Source: Serpula lacrymans var. lacrymans S7.9 (lineage: Eukaryota > Basidiomycota > Agaricomycetes > Boletales > Serpulaceae). From it: DNA of 64,000 nt. Numbering within the stretch: position 1 is the first letter of the stretch; the number at the start of each line of letters is the position of its first letter. Below the pieces are notes generated by a model. It was not told the DNA's origin and did not search any database. It saw only the letters and a program-made list of their open reading frames with translations. The position numbers and the translations under genes are program-made. Positions 22,978 through 34,313 of this stretch are shown in pieces. The DNA is taken from contig NW_006763293.1 in NCBI RefSeq assembly GCF_000218685.1, positions 986,720 to 1,050,719 on the forward strand, written 5' to 3'.

Positions 22978-25900
22978 CTAAGGCTCGACTTCCAGGCTCG
23001 ACCAAATACCGGAGGTGGTAGTTAAATTTTCAGGCATAGGTTGAAAAAGGGAATTAAAAAGTTTTGAGTCCATGCCTCTAAGCTTCCTAGGAGCTGAGGG
23101 GTTCTTAGAATAAAATTCTTGAACAGCATTGCGGGAGTTTTCCAGATGGGCTTCTGGTTCCCACGTTCTGTCCTCGTCTCCATAGCCCTTCCATAGGACT
23201 AGGAACTCTAATTTGCCACGCTTCAAGCATACATCCACCACTTGTTCGACTTCGAACTCTTCTTCACCTTCCTGGGTGACTACAACCGGTCCGGGCCGGT
23301 CTACACACTGTCCCGGCAGCGGCCCTTTGTAGGGTTTTACACGGCTAATTTTGACCGTGGGTACTACCCTCATTCGTTTTGGGAGTTCCAGCTCCACTGC
23401 GTTGGGTTTGACTTCCTTAATCCGGTAAGGGCCAATCCATTTTTCGGTCAGTTTTCTAGACTGCCGATCTTTTAACTTTAAATGGTCGGTATCTAACCAG
23501 ACCAGGTTGCCGACCTTGTAGTCAGGGGCTTTAGAGCGTCTACGCTCTGCCCTGTTTTTCATCTGCTCTGCAGTTTTGAATAGCGCCTTGCGCATTTCGT
23601 CTAAAACAGATTTCATGTCTTTGGCCATGTTCCCAGCAGCCTTGTTCTTGCTTTTGCCAGGTTCTACACCCATTCTGGGGAGGTACAATCTAGTAACCTC
23701 GAATGGTGCCTTTCCTGTAGCCGACGACTGTTTGATATTATAAGAGAACTGGGCTATCTTTAGCCACTTGGCCCAATCCGTCTGTCTGTCATTAATAAAT
23801 ATACGGAGGTATTGCTTCAACTCCTGGTTGAGTCTCTCCGTTTGTCCATCAGTTTGCGGATGGAACGCCGTTGATAATTTAGGTTTGATGTCCAGCATCC
23901 GGCATAATTCTTTCGTAAATTCGCTAGCGAATTGAGGTCCTCTGTCGGAGATAAACGTTTCTGGTAACCCATGGATAGACCATACAAAATCTTTAAATAA
24001 ATCTGCCGTACCCGCGGCGGTAATGGTTTTATTGGTGGGTATGAATACCACTTCTTTGGAGAAGCGATCTACTGTTACAATTGACATACCAGCACCTACT
24101 TATGCTTCACTTTTGTACTTCTACTTTTATTTTCCAAGTCACATGACCAGTCATGTGACCATTTACTTTACTTTACATTTTCGACTTTTCATAGTCATAT
24201 GACCAGTCATGTGACACATCACCTGACCAGTGTCTAGACTCATCATATGACCGGTCACATGCTAGATATCGGACTTTAAACTTTATTTACAACTGTACAG
24301 TACCTCATGCATTTTAGTATATATACGGGAGCAATACATGGGGAAGGACTCAGCGAGTCCTCCTGTTGTATACCAACTAACTCACTGCATCTTAAGGGGT
24401 AACCACTCCCTCTTCTCTTTTCTCTATAGTGTGTTCCTGTGTGTGCCAGAGTTTATCTTGGTTGTTACATCTACTACCACCATTACTGAATCATACCCAT
24501 TTGACTCGGGCAGATCCGTCGTGAAGTCAACCGATATATCCTGCCAGGGACCAGCTGGTATCGGATTCGGCATAAGTTTACTGGCCGGCGGTTGATGAGA
24601 ATTCTTTGCCATGGCACATCTCAGACAGGATTTTACATATTCCTGTACGTCTTTGACCATGCCAGGCCACATGTAGTTTCTGGAGATCAACTCCATTGTT
24701 CATTGCCACCCAGGGTGCCCAGCCACTGGAGTGTCGTGATGTCTGTCTATTGCCTTGATCTTTGCGGACTCAGGCACATAGATTTTGTCTTTAAAATGGA
24801 AGAGCCCATCTTCCCATAAATAGTTTTCATTGCCATCAAGGTGCGCCTTCTCTTCTGAGGAGATGTCTTTCTTGAAGACTTTCAGAAGATTGGAATCCTG
24901 CCCGATTCTAACATTGGCAACCCTAGATTGGTCTATCAGGGTAACTCCTTTGTTGTCATCTTCGATGCCGTTGGCATGATCCTCTCTTCTGGACAAAGTG
25001 TCCGCTTTCCCCATAGAGCTTCCAGGCTTGTGAATTAATTTATAATTAAACCTTGACAAGTATACCGCGTAGCGGGCCTGTCTTTGGTTCAAGTCTCGGG
25101 CCGTCATAAAATACTCCAGATTCTTATGATCGGTCCAAATTTCAAATTGGTGTCTAGCACCTTCTAAGTAGTGCCGCCAGTGCTCTAAGGCTCTAATGAT
25201 GGCCAGCATCTCTTTGTCGTAAATTTGATAGTTGCACTCTGTAGGCGACAAACTATGTGATAAATAGGCACAAGGCCTCCAAAGATTGTCAGGGCATTTA
25301 ATTGACAAAACAGCCCCAGTAGCAAAATCAGAAGAGTCGGTTTCTAGCCGGAACTCTTTGTCCAATTCTGGAAATGCTAATATGGGTGCCGTTGTAAACA
25401 CCTGTTTAAGCTTATCAAAAGCTTCTTGTTCCTTGGCGCCCCAGTGCCAAACAATGTCCTTTTTTGTGAGATCGTTCAATGGCCTCGTGATTTTTGCGAA
25501 GTTTTCGATAAACCTTCAGTAGAAATTGCCTAAGCCAAGGAAGGCCCTAACTCCTTTGACGCGAGTAGGTTCTGGCCAATCCAAAATAGCTTGAACTTTC
25601 TCAGGATCCATCCTGATTCTGTTCTGGCCTATGATCATACCAAGGAAGTCTACTTCCTTCACTTTAAAATTACATTTTTCGGGTTTGACGAATAGGTCCC
25701 GTTCTTGTAAGCTTCAAAGGACTTCTTGCACAATCCTGTCATGCTCAGCCTCATTGTCCGACTTCATAAATAATAACAAATTGTCAATGTAAATGACGAC
25801 ACAGTTTTCCATATCCGCAAAGATCTCGGTCATCATGCTCTGGAAGGTTGCCGGTGAATTGATCAACCCAAAGAACATAACGAGGGGTTCAAAGGATCCT

Positions 25901-27263
25901 CGGTGGCACGTAAACGTGGCCTTCCAAGCATCTATTTCTTTTATTCGTACATTATTGTACCCCCATCTGAGATCCATCTCCGTCAGGATTTTGGCGCCAG
26001 CCAATTTGTCTACTAGCTGACTGATCAAAGGCAGCAGATACGCATTTTTAACCGTGTGCTCATTCACGTAATGATAGTCCATAATCATACGCTTCTTACC
26101 ATCCTTTTTAGGAATGAAGAACACCGGGGACGTTATAGGGCTTTTGGAAGGTCTGATGTAACCCTTCCTAAGCTGTTCGTCTATGAAACTTGATACCTCA
26201 TCTCTTTCTGGAGCAGAGAGTGGTATCATGTGTCCTTTTCTCAGTTTGAAGGTGTCCTTCAAATCTATAGCATGGTCCCAAGGCTTAGCCTCTGGGAAGC
26301 GCTCTGATTTATGTTTTGAAAAGACTTTCCAGAAGTCATGGTACCCGGGAGGTACCAGCCTCTTAATCTCTTCTTCAGGTTTTACCTCATCATTGTCATT
26401 GTCGATCTTTTCTAAAGATCTGAGCTCATAAGCATGACCAGCGTTTATCTTCTCAAGACGCTCATTGTGACGGACATGATTTGGTTTACCCAAGTTTACA
26501 CACTCCTGAGGGCAACGTGACAATGTGACAACCCCTGTCTGCCAGCCGATCTCAGGATTGTGTTTAAATAGCCAGGTCCAGCCCAAGATTAAATTAATCT
26601 TCCCTAGTTGGGTAGCTTCGGTGGTGACTCGTTCTCTGTGTCCTTGGTATTCGACCACAAAAGAACAATTGTGCGTGATGCAGCCACCCGTGTTCAGCGT
26701 ACCGTCAACATTATAGACGGGAATAGATACATCTAATTTTACAAGGGGGAGTCCAATTTGCTCTGCCCAGGCCTGATCTATGAAGATTCCGTTAGCGCCT
26801 GAATCAAGCAGTGCGCTGGTTGGGTGTACTATGCCCCGGGCAAGGTTTTCGACACCAACGTCTAAACGGATCTCCTTTTGGAATAAATATGTGTGCATCA
26901 ACACACGCCTTGGGATTTCGGGAAAGGGTGGCTTCAGCGAAGAAGAAGGGGTATCGAAAGTTACATGTTTTTCTATTTTATTTTTACCAGAATCAAGCAC
27001 CCTAGTGTTTGTCTCGCCGGGGCCACACTCCAAGGGAGACGCTGGTGCAGCGGTAGTATCATAAATATTACAGTCACAATGTTTCATACAAGTACATACT
27101 TCAGATAACAAATTTAAAAATTTATTTACAATTTGGGGAGCCATCCCCGTCTTTCCTTTATTGCTCGTGCAATACCCCGGAGCAGGGGCCACTTTGTTGT
27201 GGTTTACTTCATTGTTCATAGGAGCGAAGGCACCCAAGTGACCTAAGCTCAGAACTCTTTTCC
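22978..27263 (-). pseudogene. gypsy-1 pol (PR-RT-RH-IN-chromodomain), inactivated
   Basis: The frame is continuous (same phase throughout) but interrupted by TGA at 25714-25716, 25516-25518 and 24700-24702, plus the solo LTR at 24073-24469. Domains are an aspartic protease (LLDSGANGIFID), RT with the catalytic box reading YIDN instead of YIDD (Asn codon at 25780-25782), RNase H, an HHCC zinc finger and DDE integrase (ISDRGPQFAS, HPQTDGQTER), then a chromodomain (FLVLWKGYGDEDRTWEPE). Each stop sits where relatives usually have Arg, and CGA to TGA would explain it. The 402-bp insertion plus TSD is a multiple of three. The protein cannot be functional as it stands. Confidence 0.88.
24073..24469 (+). 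repeat. Solo LTR nested in gypsy-1 integrase
   Basis: 397 bp, starts TGTTACAATT and ends GGTTGTTACA, flanked by TCTAC at 24068-24072 and 24470-24474. Its last 150 bp resemble the gypsy-1 LTR family, but the first part is unique and holds three near-perfect palindromic repeats centred on CATGACC(A/G)GTCATG-like sequence (24138-24159, 24194-24215, 24244-24261). It splits the integrase core immediately after the first strand of the fold. No internal sequence remains, so the element was lost by LTR-LTR recombination. Confidence 0.9.
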
Positions 27264-28308
27264 CTGAGCTTTCATTTCAGCAGCCTGCTGATCGTAGAAG
27301 AAGGCCCGGATTTTGTCGTACGAATGACCGGCCAGAGTCTGGAGCCGATCGTCCGGTTTCTCGGACTCTAATTGGCGTGCCTGGCGCCCTTGGTTATTTT
27401 TTTTGTTGAGCGGCCTGCGCTCCTTTTCTGCAGTCTCGGGACATGTGTCCCTCTTGGCCGCAATTATAGCAGTTCCCCTGGAATCTGCGCATCTGTCCTC
27501 CTTGGACCGCGCCGATATCCATAGGGGCTCCCTGCCCTGGTTGCAGCCCAAACGGCTTGAACCCGTGAGAATGGTTTTGATGGTTTGATGACCCAGGGCG
27601 CCTCTGGGATGTGTTGTTTTTGGTGGTGGACCCGCCACCTTGGTGCATTTGGTAAAGCTCCATGGCTCTACCAATTCGTTGTACTCCCTCAGCCGCCAGG
27701 GCCAGGTTTTCGTTTCTTGTATCCTGCAAGTAGATCTGTTCTGCAATGCAGGGGTTCACATTGCGCTCCAGCAGTTCTACTGCATGTTCATTACCAAGCC
27801 CTCCTTGGATGGAGAGGGCCAGGAACTGGGTAACATAGTCATCCGTCCTCATGTTTCCTTGTTTGAAGGAACGGATTTGCTGACGCGCCCAGTCATGCTC
27901 AGCTTGTGGTTTAAAGTATTTTTCAATCTCTTTCTTGAGATCGTCACAGGTTGGCCACACTCCCGCGGTGTAGCACTCCTGTAATCTAACTTGGGCGTAT
28001 CGACCCGCCACAGGTCCTTTTAGTCGAGATAGCACCGCAGCGGCTACCTCAAAGTTGTCGGCAAATGCGTCCCAATTTGCCTTAACCCAAATCTGGAGCT
28101 TGATCCACCACTCGGCAAATTGTGCTCTGTCTCCTTCGAAGGCACCAGGGTCAGCGACGACTTCGACTTTTTTGTTGAACTTTTTCTCTACCAAGGGGGT
28201 TGCCGCAGGAGGGTTTGTCTGCAGCTTGGCGAGTTGCGAGGTTAACGTTGCAATCTGTGTACGCATGGCATGCAGCAGCGCATTGATGATATCTTGTTGC
28301 GACGACAT
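27249..28308 (-). pseudogene. gypsy-1 gag with zinc knuckle, one homopolymer frameshift
   Basis: ATG at 28308. The capsid-like region is followed by a CCHC knuckle, CYNCGQEGHMSRDC. The first frame stops at 27394 right after an A8 run (27397-27404). Dropping one base of the run continues in a second frame to a TGA at 27249 with a plausible C-terminus ending in EMKAQGKEF. I infer a 1-bp expansion of an ancestral A7. Directly before the final stop lies the heptamer discussed at 27258-27264, which leads into pol in the -1 frame. Confidence 0.8.
27258..27264 (-). promoter_or_regulatory. Candidate -1 ribosomal frameshift heptamer GGGAAAA (gypsy-1 gag/pol)
   Basis: The gag frame reads G-GGA-AAA, a perfect X-XXY-YYZ slippery site, two codons before the gag stop. 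A -1 shift enters exactly the phase used by protease and the rest of pol. Function is inferred from motif and frame. Confidence 0.7.
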
Positions 28309-28828
28309 GTCGACTTGTTCTCTTTGTAAAGTAATAAAAGAAACGTAACTGGGGGTCCCCGCTTGCTATCTGCAGATCTACCTCTTCCCAGCTGAGTATC
28401 GGATCTCAATCTCCGACTACCCACACTATAGTATTTTGAAAATTTATATAAAAGTTATAGTATTTAAACCCTGGTCCAAACGGTTATCAGGGGGTGGTCC
28501 GCTTGCTAAGCTGTCAACCCTTCTCCAGACTGGCGGAGGCAAGTGCCCGGCCTGGTCAGAGGAAAGAGAAAGTGAAGTTTTGTATGTAAATTCTAATCAA
28601 CAGCGGTTCCACACCGACTGCTGAGCTAAGTACTCCCCTTAACGCTGGGGGCCACGTATCAAAGGTTTTGGTTCTTCTCCCAAAGCACTACAAGGCCGTC
28701 GCGAAGAGCGCACCTATCTGCTATGCGGGATATTCCCAACCAATAACCAATCTCCTTCACCCTGGAGTCCGGGTGCCCAGTGGGACTTTTTGCACAATGT
28801 GCAAGAGAGTAGAAAGAGTGAGTCCTAA

Positions 28829-29244
28829 TGTAACAACCAAGAGTTAGTTACTCTGGCGCACACAAGAACACACTATAAGGGTAGTGAATGGGGAGTGGTT
28901 ACCTCTTGAGCTGCAGAGAGTTTGTTGGTTAACAACAGGAGGACTCGCTGAGGAGTCTCCTGGATCTATTGGGGTATATATACTACTACAGGGTTGTTTG
29001 TACATGTGTACTATACAGTTGATAGAGACAGTGGCTGATGATGTCATGGGGGCTAGCCCGCATGGCCAGCTCCACTGTGTGAGAGAGTTGTGTCTAAAAT
29101 AAGAAGAAAGGCAACGCAGCGCGAGAAAGAGGAGTTTGAACAAAAGGGGAAGTGCCACGTGGCACTATGTATGAAAGCTAAAGTACAAGGTTAAAGCGGA
29201 GAATAAAAACAAAGGAGAGGTCCGAAAATTGTGTTATCGTAACA
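28829..29244 (-). repeat. gypsy-1 5' LTR
   Basis: 416 bp. It differs from the 3' copy by four transitions (near offsets 73, 329, 385 and 397 of the plus-strand reading), one of which is CpG to TpG. The GAGAC target duplication follows at 29245-29249. Confidence 0.93.
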
Positions 29245-29254
29245 GAGACTGGGT

Positions 29255-31731
29255 TTATCCGGTTTTGTTACTCCCACTCGAGTGCAACCGTAGTCCCATA
29301 GCTTTAGAGAATTTCCAGTGTTTTTCATGAGTGAGGGGTTTAGTGAGAATGTCTGCAACCATATCTACCGTAGGAACGTATCTGATTACTGCCTCTCCCT
29401 TTGATACTAAGTCATCTTGGATAAAATGATATTTCCGTTGAATGTGTTTTGTGCGAGCACGGAACTGTGGATCTCGTGTAAGAATGATAGCTGCTTGATT
29501 GTCACAGTGCAATGTTGTAGGTCCATTTTGAGCATGTCCAATTTCTTCAAAAAATGTCTGAAGCCATGCAAGGTGTTGTCCAGCATTGCTCAATCCAATG
29601 TACTCTGACTCCGTGGAGGATAAAGCTACCATGCTTTGTCTTTTGCTTGTCCAGGAGATTGCTCCTCGGATGGTGATAAAGACAAACCCTGATGTTGATT
29701 GAGATGTGTCTGGGTCTCCAGACCAATCTGCATCTGAATATCCATAGAAATCCATGTCCATGGAGACATCTGTGCCATCATATCGTAGTTCCATGTCCCT
29801 GGTTGCTTTCAGATATTGGAGGACACATTTTGCAGCTTCCCAGTGATGGCTCCTTGGAGCTGAGCTATGCCTGCTTAGTATTCCAACGACGTAGGCAATG
29901 TCTGGGCGGGTTCCGAGCATGGCATACATGAGGGAGCCTACAATTGAGTTCAATATGCATCTCATGTTGCACAATATCTTCCCCTGGAGCATTTGCAAGG
30001 AGTTTTGATCCATGGGCCATTGGTGTCCATACTGGTTTGCAGTTCTTCATTCCAGTACGCTCCAGAACTGTGTCAATGTATTGGCGTTGCAATAGGGATA
30101 TTGTTTTGTTTGAACAATCACATTGGATTTCTATTCCGAGGATGTATTTTGCTTCTCCAAGGTCCCGCATTTTGAATATGGATTCGAGTTTGGCTTTTGT
30201 GATATCCATGAATTTTCGGGATGAAGCTCCTAGGAGAAGGTCATCTACATAGACAACAACAAAGCATATTTGTTTGTTGTCCCGGAATACATAGAGACAT
30301 GTTTCTGCATTTAGTCTTGTGAAACTGAGCTCCTGGAGCTTGCGATCAAAAGTTTTGTTCCATGTACAACCAGCTTGTTTTAACCCGTAGATGGATTTCT
30401 TCAATCTCCAGCAGTATCCAGGTTGGATAGGAACACCCCCTGGAGGAAGCATTACAGTTCTTCTTCAAGTTCTCCATTGAGATAAGCTGTGGATACGTCC
30501 ATTTGATCAAGTTCTAGGTTGTACTTTGCTGCTAGGGCTAGAATAATTCAGATTGACTCTAAGTTTGCAACCGGAGCAAAAGCTCCTGGTAATCAATCCC
30601 CTCCCTTTGAGTAAAACCTTGTGCAACAATCCAGAGTTTGTATCTCTCAATGTTTCCGTTTTGATCAAACTTGATCCGGAACACAGGTTTTGATGTGATG
30701 GGTTTTACTCCCTTCGGAAGTGGAACAGTGTCATATACTGCATTAGTATTGAGACTTAGGAGTTCCTCCTCCAAGGCAGACTTCCATAATTCTCCATCCG
30801 GACGTGATAAGGCTTCCTTTAGTGTCCTTGGAAGGTCTGTGTTAGATGGACCGGTACTTGCTATTCCAGCAAAGAATGTCTCCTCTGTATCAGATGTTTC
30901 TTCATGAACCTCAGGAGTGTTAGGTTTCTCCATGGAGTTGTCATGCTGCTCTTTTTGAGACTGTTCCTCATCTAGAGTCCTTTGATAATCTCGGTTTTTG
31001 TCTGCAGGACGGGTCTGGCAACTGCTTCTGCATACTCCTAGGACTTCAGCAGACATGACTGCTCTTTTAGGAACTTGTGCAGGTACTCCAGGGAGTAGCA
31101 GCATTTGTGTATTTGTTGCCCCACTCATCCAATGGACAGGCTGTCTAGCTGTATTCGGACTTTTTCCACATAAGCTGGCTGTATGTTGAGGGGCTGTCCT
31201 CCCACTGACTGTAACTCTACTTTGGCTTTCCATTCTGAAGATGGCCAGTGTTCAGGTCTTGGTTGTAGAGACTGTTGTGGAGGGTGTCTTAGCTGATCAG
31301 GTGCTCCCACTGCTCTCGGAATATCTCCACAGAGGTATTGCCCCACTGCTCTTGGAACATCTCCTTGGAGATGTGGTTCCATTTGTAATTCATTTGGATC
31401 TCGGATCCGAGGGTCAGGATCATCCTCCTCCAATGTTTTTTGGTCTGGATAGTGAGCATTCTCTGGAATGAGTCCCTCCCACTGATCTGTGCTAGTGTCT
31501 GTGTTCCAGGGAACAGTGTCATCCTTTTGTACCTTTCCGGATTCATTGAATATGACATGCCGACTGGAAAACACAGTCCATTTTTCAGTGCCTAGGAGTT
31601 TGTAGGCTTGCTTTCCATGTGTGTAGCCAATCATTATGGCTTTGCACCCCTTGGAGTAAAACTTCCCTTGCCTTTTGTCTTTCGGAATCAAGGCATATGC
31701 TTGGCATCCGAAAGGGCAAAACAAAGTTGGA
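29255..31731 (-). pseudogene. copia integrase C-terminus, reverse transcriptase and RNase H (decayed)
   Basis: Blocks in order on the minus strand are the integrase C-terminal GCQAY...GYTHGKQAYKL region, a charged linker, RT (WKSALEEE..., FRIKFDQNG, IYGLKQAG, catalytic YVDDLLLG) and RNase H (GYSDADWSGD, STSGFVF, LSSTESEYIGL). They end with the stop at 29255. The RT is broken near 30590 (frameshift), 30548-30550 (TGA) and about 30470 (lost base giving TAA). The catalytic YVDD is intact. Copia RT and RNase H are identified with confidence; the product is not functional. Confidence 0.85.
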
Positions 31732-31736
31732 TCAAC

Positions 31737-32152
31737 TGTTACGATAACACAATTTTTGGACCTTTTCTTTACTTTCATTCTCCGCTCTAACCTTGTACTT
31801 TAGCTTTCACACATGGTGCCACGCGGCACTTTCCCTTTTGTCCAAACTCCTCCTTCTTGCGCCGCGTTGCCTTTCTTCTTATTTTAGACACAATTCTCTC
31901 ACACAGTGGAGCTGGCCATGCGGGCTAGGCCCCATGACATCATCAGCCACTGTCCCTATCAACTGTATAGTACACATGTACAAACAACCCTGTAGTAGTA
32001 TATATACCCCAATAGATCCAGGAGACTCCTCAGCGAGTCCTCCTGTTGTTAACCAACAAACTCTCTGCAGCCTAAGGGGTAACCACTCCCTCATCATCTT
32101 CCTTATAGTGTGTTTCTGTGTGCACCAGAGTAACTAACTCTTGGTTGTTACA
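31737..32152 (+). repeat. Solo LTR of the gypsy-1 family nested in copia integrase
   Basis: 416 bp, begins TGTTACGATAACAC and ends GGTTGTTACA, flanked by TCAAC on both sides (31732-31736, 32153-32157). It is in inverse orientation and clearly homologous to the gypsy-1 LTRs but with many more differences than those two have from each other, so it comes from an older or different copy. It carries a TATATATAC stretch near 31999. Confidence 0.93.
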
Positions 32153-32157
32153 TCAAC

Positions 32158-32563
32158 TCTCCTTTTAAACAGTATTTCATATGGGGTCTTTCCATGGAGT
32201 CCTGATGCTGGGCTGCGTGCTGTGATATATGCAGCTATTTGCATGGCATCTACCCAAAATGACTTTGGGAACTTGGAATCATGGAGCATAGTGGTTGCTA
32301 ATGTAGCCAATGTCTGATTCATGCATTCTGCAATGCCATTTTGTTCCGGAGTATCTGCAGCTGTAGTTTCTTGGATGACACCATCTGACTCGGAGTTGAT
32401 TTTTGAATGCATTGCCAGTATATCCTCCTCCCCCATCGCTCCAGAGGAATTCTGTGTATAGTGGAGTGAAGTTTTCTTCTCCCAAATGAGTCCGGAAGAA
32501 TGTTCGGACATCTTCTTTCCATTGCTTGTATCATTCCAGTGCTCCACTTTTATGTTTTAGGAA
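32158..32563 (-). pseudogene. copia integrase core fragment (decayed)
   Basis: Short overlapping frames encode integrase core pieces: a GGGGYTGNAFKNQL block, TPEQNGIAE with the DDE-region PEQNG motif, and AMQIAAYITARSP. Two or more frame changes separate them. The segment is bounded by the solo LTR (TSD TCAAC) and gypsy-2 (TSD ATATA). Confidence 0.8.
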
Positions 32564-32568
32564 ATATA

Positions 32569-32984
32569 TGTTACGATTTGTCTACCTCTATTACGGACTA
32601 CTCGTTTCTCTTTACTCATCGGTTATACCATCGAACCGATGACTCACGTCCTTCACATACACTTCCGCTCCTCTCGCACTTCTATTACTTTGTATAGTAC
32701 TCAGTCCTCAACGGACAGACCTACCCTAGATAGGACGTAACTCCTATCGCCGACTTACTTCTCTATAAATACACTTGTAACAGTAGTAGTATTCTCCAAT
32801 ACGATTCTACGCAGTTCACGCTTACAAAGCTAGAACTTCCAAGATCAGACTTCCATACGGAAGAAGACCAACAACCATTGGAATCCCTCTATTCAGAATT
32901 ACATCCTCGAAGTTGTCTTCGGATAAGTCTCTTTGAACAAACTCGACGAACCCTCAGACTTTGTTAAGCACTTTGTGCGTAACA
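32569..32984 (+). repeat. gypsy-2 5' LTR
   Basis: 416 bp, begins TGTTACGATT and ends TGCGTAACA. It contains a TATAAATA promoter-like box at 32764-32771. The base at 32603 is C in a CpG; the 3' copy has T at the matching base 39180. Its length and end sequences resemble the gypsy-1 LTR, but the body is unrelated. Confidence 0.95.
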
Positions 32985-33425
32985 AAAGAATCGTATTCCA
33001 TACCAGAAGTCCCACCTATTTAGGTTTGGGAAGAAAAAGCCGACAATACGTCGCAACGACCGAGAACCAGATCCCAGAGAGCAGAAAGAAGCTCAGACGA
33101 TTTACAGACACAGACAGCAACACCCCCGACATCGTCCAGACAAGGAAGGATAGCAGCACCACCCCCCTTCCCTCAACCAGACGTCACCCGACTCCACACC
33201 AGAGAACAGGCAGACGCATTCTACAAAGCCAGAACACGTTGGCTACAGTTCTACGCGGAAAGTCATCCACAACTAATCCCCAGAACACAACACAATCCTC
33301 CAGTAACCACAGAAAACATCTACAACGAAGACGACTTCGAAGAATACGCAGCGGAAGGTGAACCAATACCCTCTCCCACACCACAGATACTCCCCACCGC
33401 ACCCAACCCATCTTCTACCTACACC

Positions 33426-34313
33426 ATGTCAAACGCTACAACACCCAAACCCACTATGATTGGGAAAATCGACGACTTTGATGGGACCCCAGACAAGGCC
33501 CAAAGATGGATATCATCCACTGACTTACACTTTGACATCAACGACACCATTTATACCTCTGACAAGAAAAAGGTGTACATGGCTCTCAGCTACATGAAGG
33601 ACGGAACCGCCGCCTCATGGAGTGAAGCCAAGATGACCGAATACAAAGACAAGAACGCCTACCCCACATGGGCAGATTTTATGAAAACGTTCACAGCCAG
33701 TTTCAGAACAGCAAATGTCAAAGGAACGGCTTCGGCCGCCTTGATGAAAATGAGGATGGAACCAGGAGAAAATGCAGTGGCATTCAACTCGAGGTTTATG
33801 CTAGATGCCGGGAAAAGCGGCATCAACAACGAAGCCATGATCATGGTTTATCAAAAGGCAATCCGACCCCCCCTCCTCCGCAGAGCACTCACCGGAAAGG
33901 AACTGGTCACCATTGAAGACTGGATGAACACGGTGGCCAACCTAGATGCCAACTGGATTAGTGCCAACGCCATCTCGGAAGGAACGTGGGGGGCCAGAAA
34001 CAAAGAAAGACAGTACAACAAAAATTGCAAAAGTGGACCATCCACCAGCGTGAAAAGGCTGACCAAAGACGAAGAAGAAACCAGGAGGAAGGAAGGAAGG
34101 TGCTTCATATGCAACGAAAAAGGACACATCGGGAGGAATTGTAGGAACAAAGGAAAAACTCCCGAAAGAAAGGTACGTCAAACCGAAACTGAAGATGACG
34201 TCAAGACAGTAGTTGAAGAAGACAGGGTCCAAAACATCATGAGGATGTGGAGGGAGTTGGGAGAAGACCAAAAAGCTGAGGCGATGAAAGAATTAGAAGA
34301 CGAGGGTTTTTGA
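33426..34313 (+). CDS. gypsy-2 gag (capsid + zinc knuckle)
   Basis: 295 codons from the ATG at 33426. The Ty3-type capsid region has WISSTDLHF, a YMKDGTAASW block and ADFMKTFTASF; the nucleocapsid knuckle is CFICNEKGHIGRNC (C-x2-C-x4-H-x4-C), flanked by Lys/Arg. The same frame is open upstream to before 33126, so translation could begin earlier at a non-ATG site or another methionine. The C-terminus ends on GGT-TTT-TGA, the frameshift site into pol. Confidence 0.9.
   Translation: MSNATTPKPTMIGKIDDFDGTPDKAQRWISSTDLHFDINDTIYTSDKKKVYMALSYMKDGTAASWSEAKMTEYKDKNAYPTWADFMKTFTASFRTANVKGTASAALMKMRMEPGENAVAFNSRFMLDAGKSGINNEAMIMVYQKAIRPPLLRRALTGKELVTIEDWMNTVANLDANWISANAISEGTWGARNKERQYNKNCKSGPSTSVKRLTKDEEETRRKEGRCFICNEKGHIGRNCRNKGKTPERKVRQTETEDDVKTVVEEDRVQNIMRMWRELGEDQKAEAMKELEDEGF
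34304..34310 (+). promoter_or_regulatory. Candidate -1 ribosomal frameshift heptamer GGGTTTT (gypsy-2 gag/pol)
   Basis: The gag frame reads G-GGT-TTT followed at once by TGA. This is a perfect X-XXY-YYZ heptamer, and the -1 frame is exactly the pol frame, open from here for 980 codons. No separate ATG for pol is needed. Confidence 0.78.

Larger units (their letters stand above)
22551..29244 (-). mobile_element. gypsy-1: Ty3/gypsy chromovirus, full length, inserted in copia
   Basis: A 6,694-bp element with two 416-bp LTRs, flanked by GAGAC on both sides (22546-22550, 29245-29249). On the minus strand it encodes gag (28308 to 27249) and pol (protease, RT, RNase H, integrase, chromodomain; to 22978). 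RT and RNase H precede integrase, as in Ty3/gypsy. The LTRs differ at four positions by eye, all transitions, so insertion was fairly recent. Coding capacity is broken by in-frame TGA codons and by a nested solo LTR. It sits a few bases past the copia pol stop, within the copia LTR. Confidence 0.92.

Noticed and set aside
27249..27746. A separate 165-codon gene overlapping gypsy-1 gag
   Set aside because: Only its last part is meaningful; it is the frame into which gag continues after the A8 indel, while the first part is a shadow of the capsid frame.
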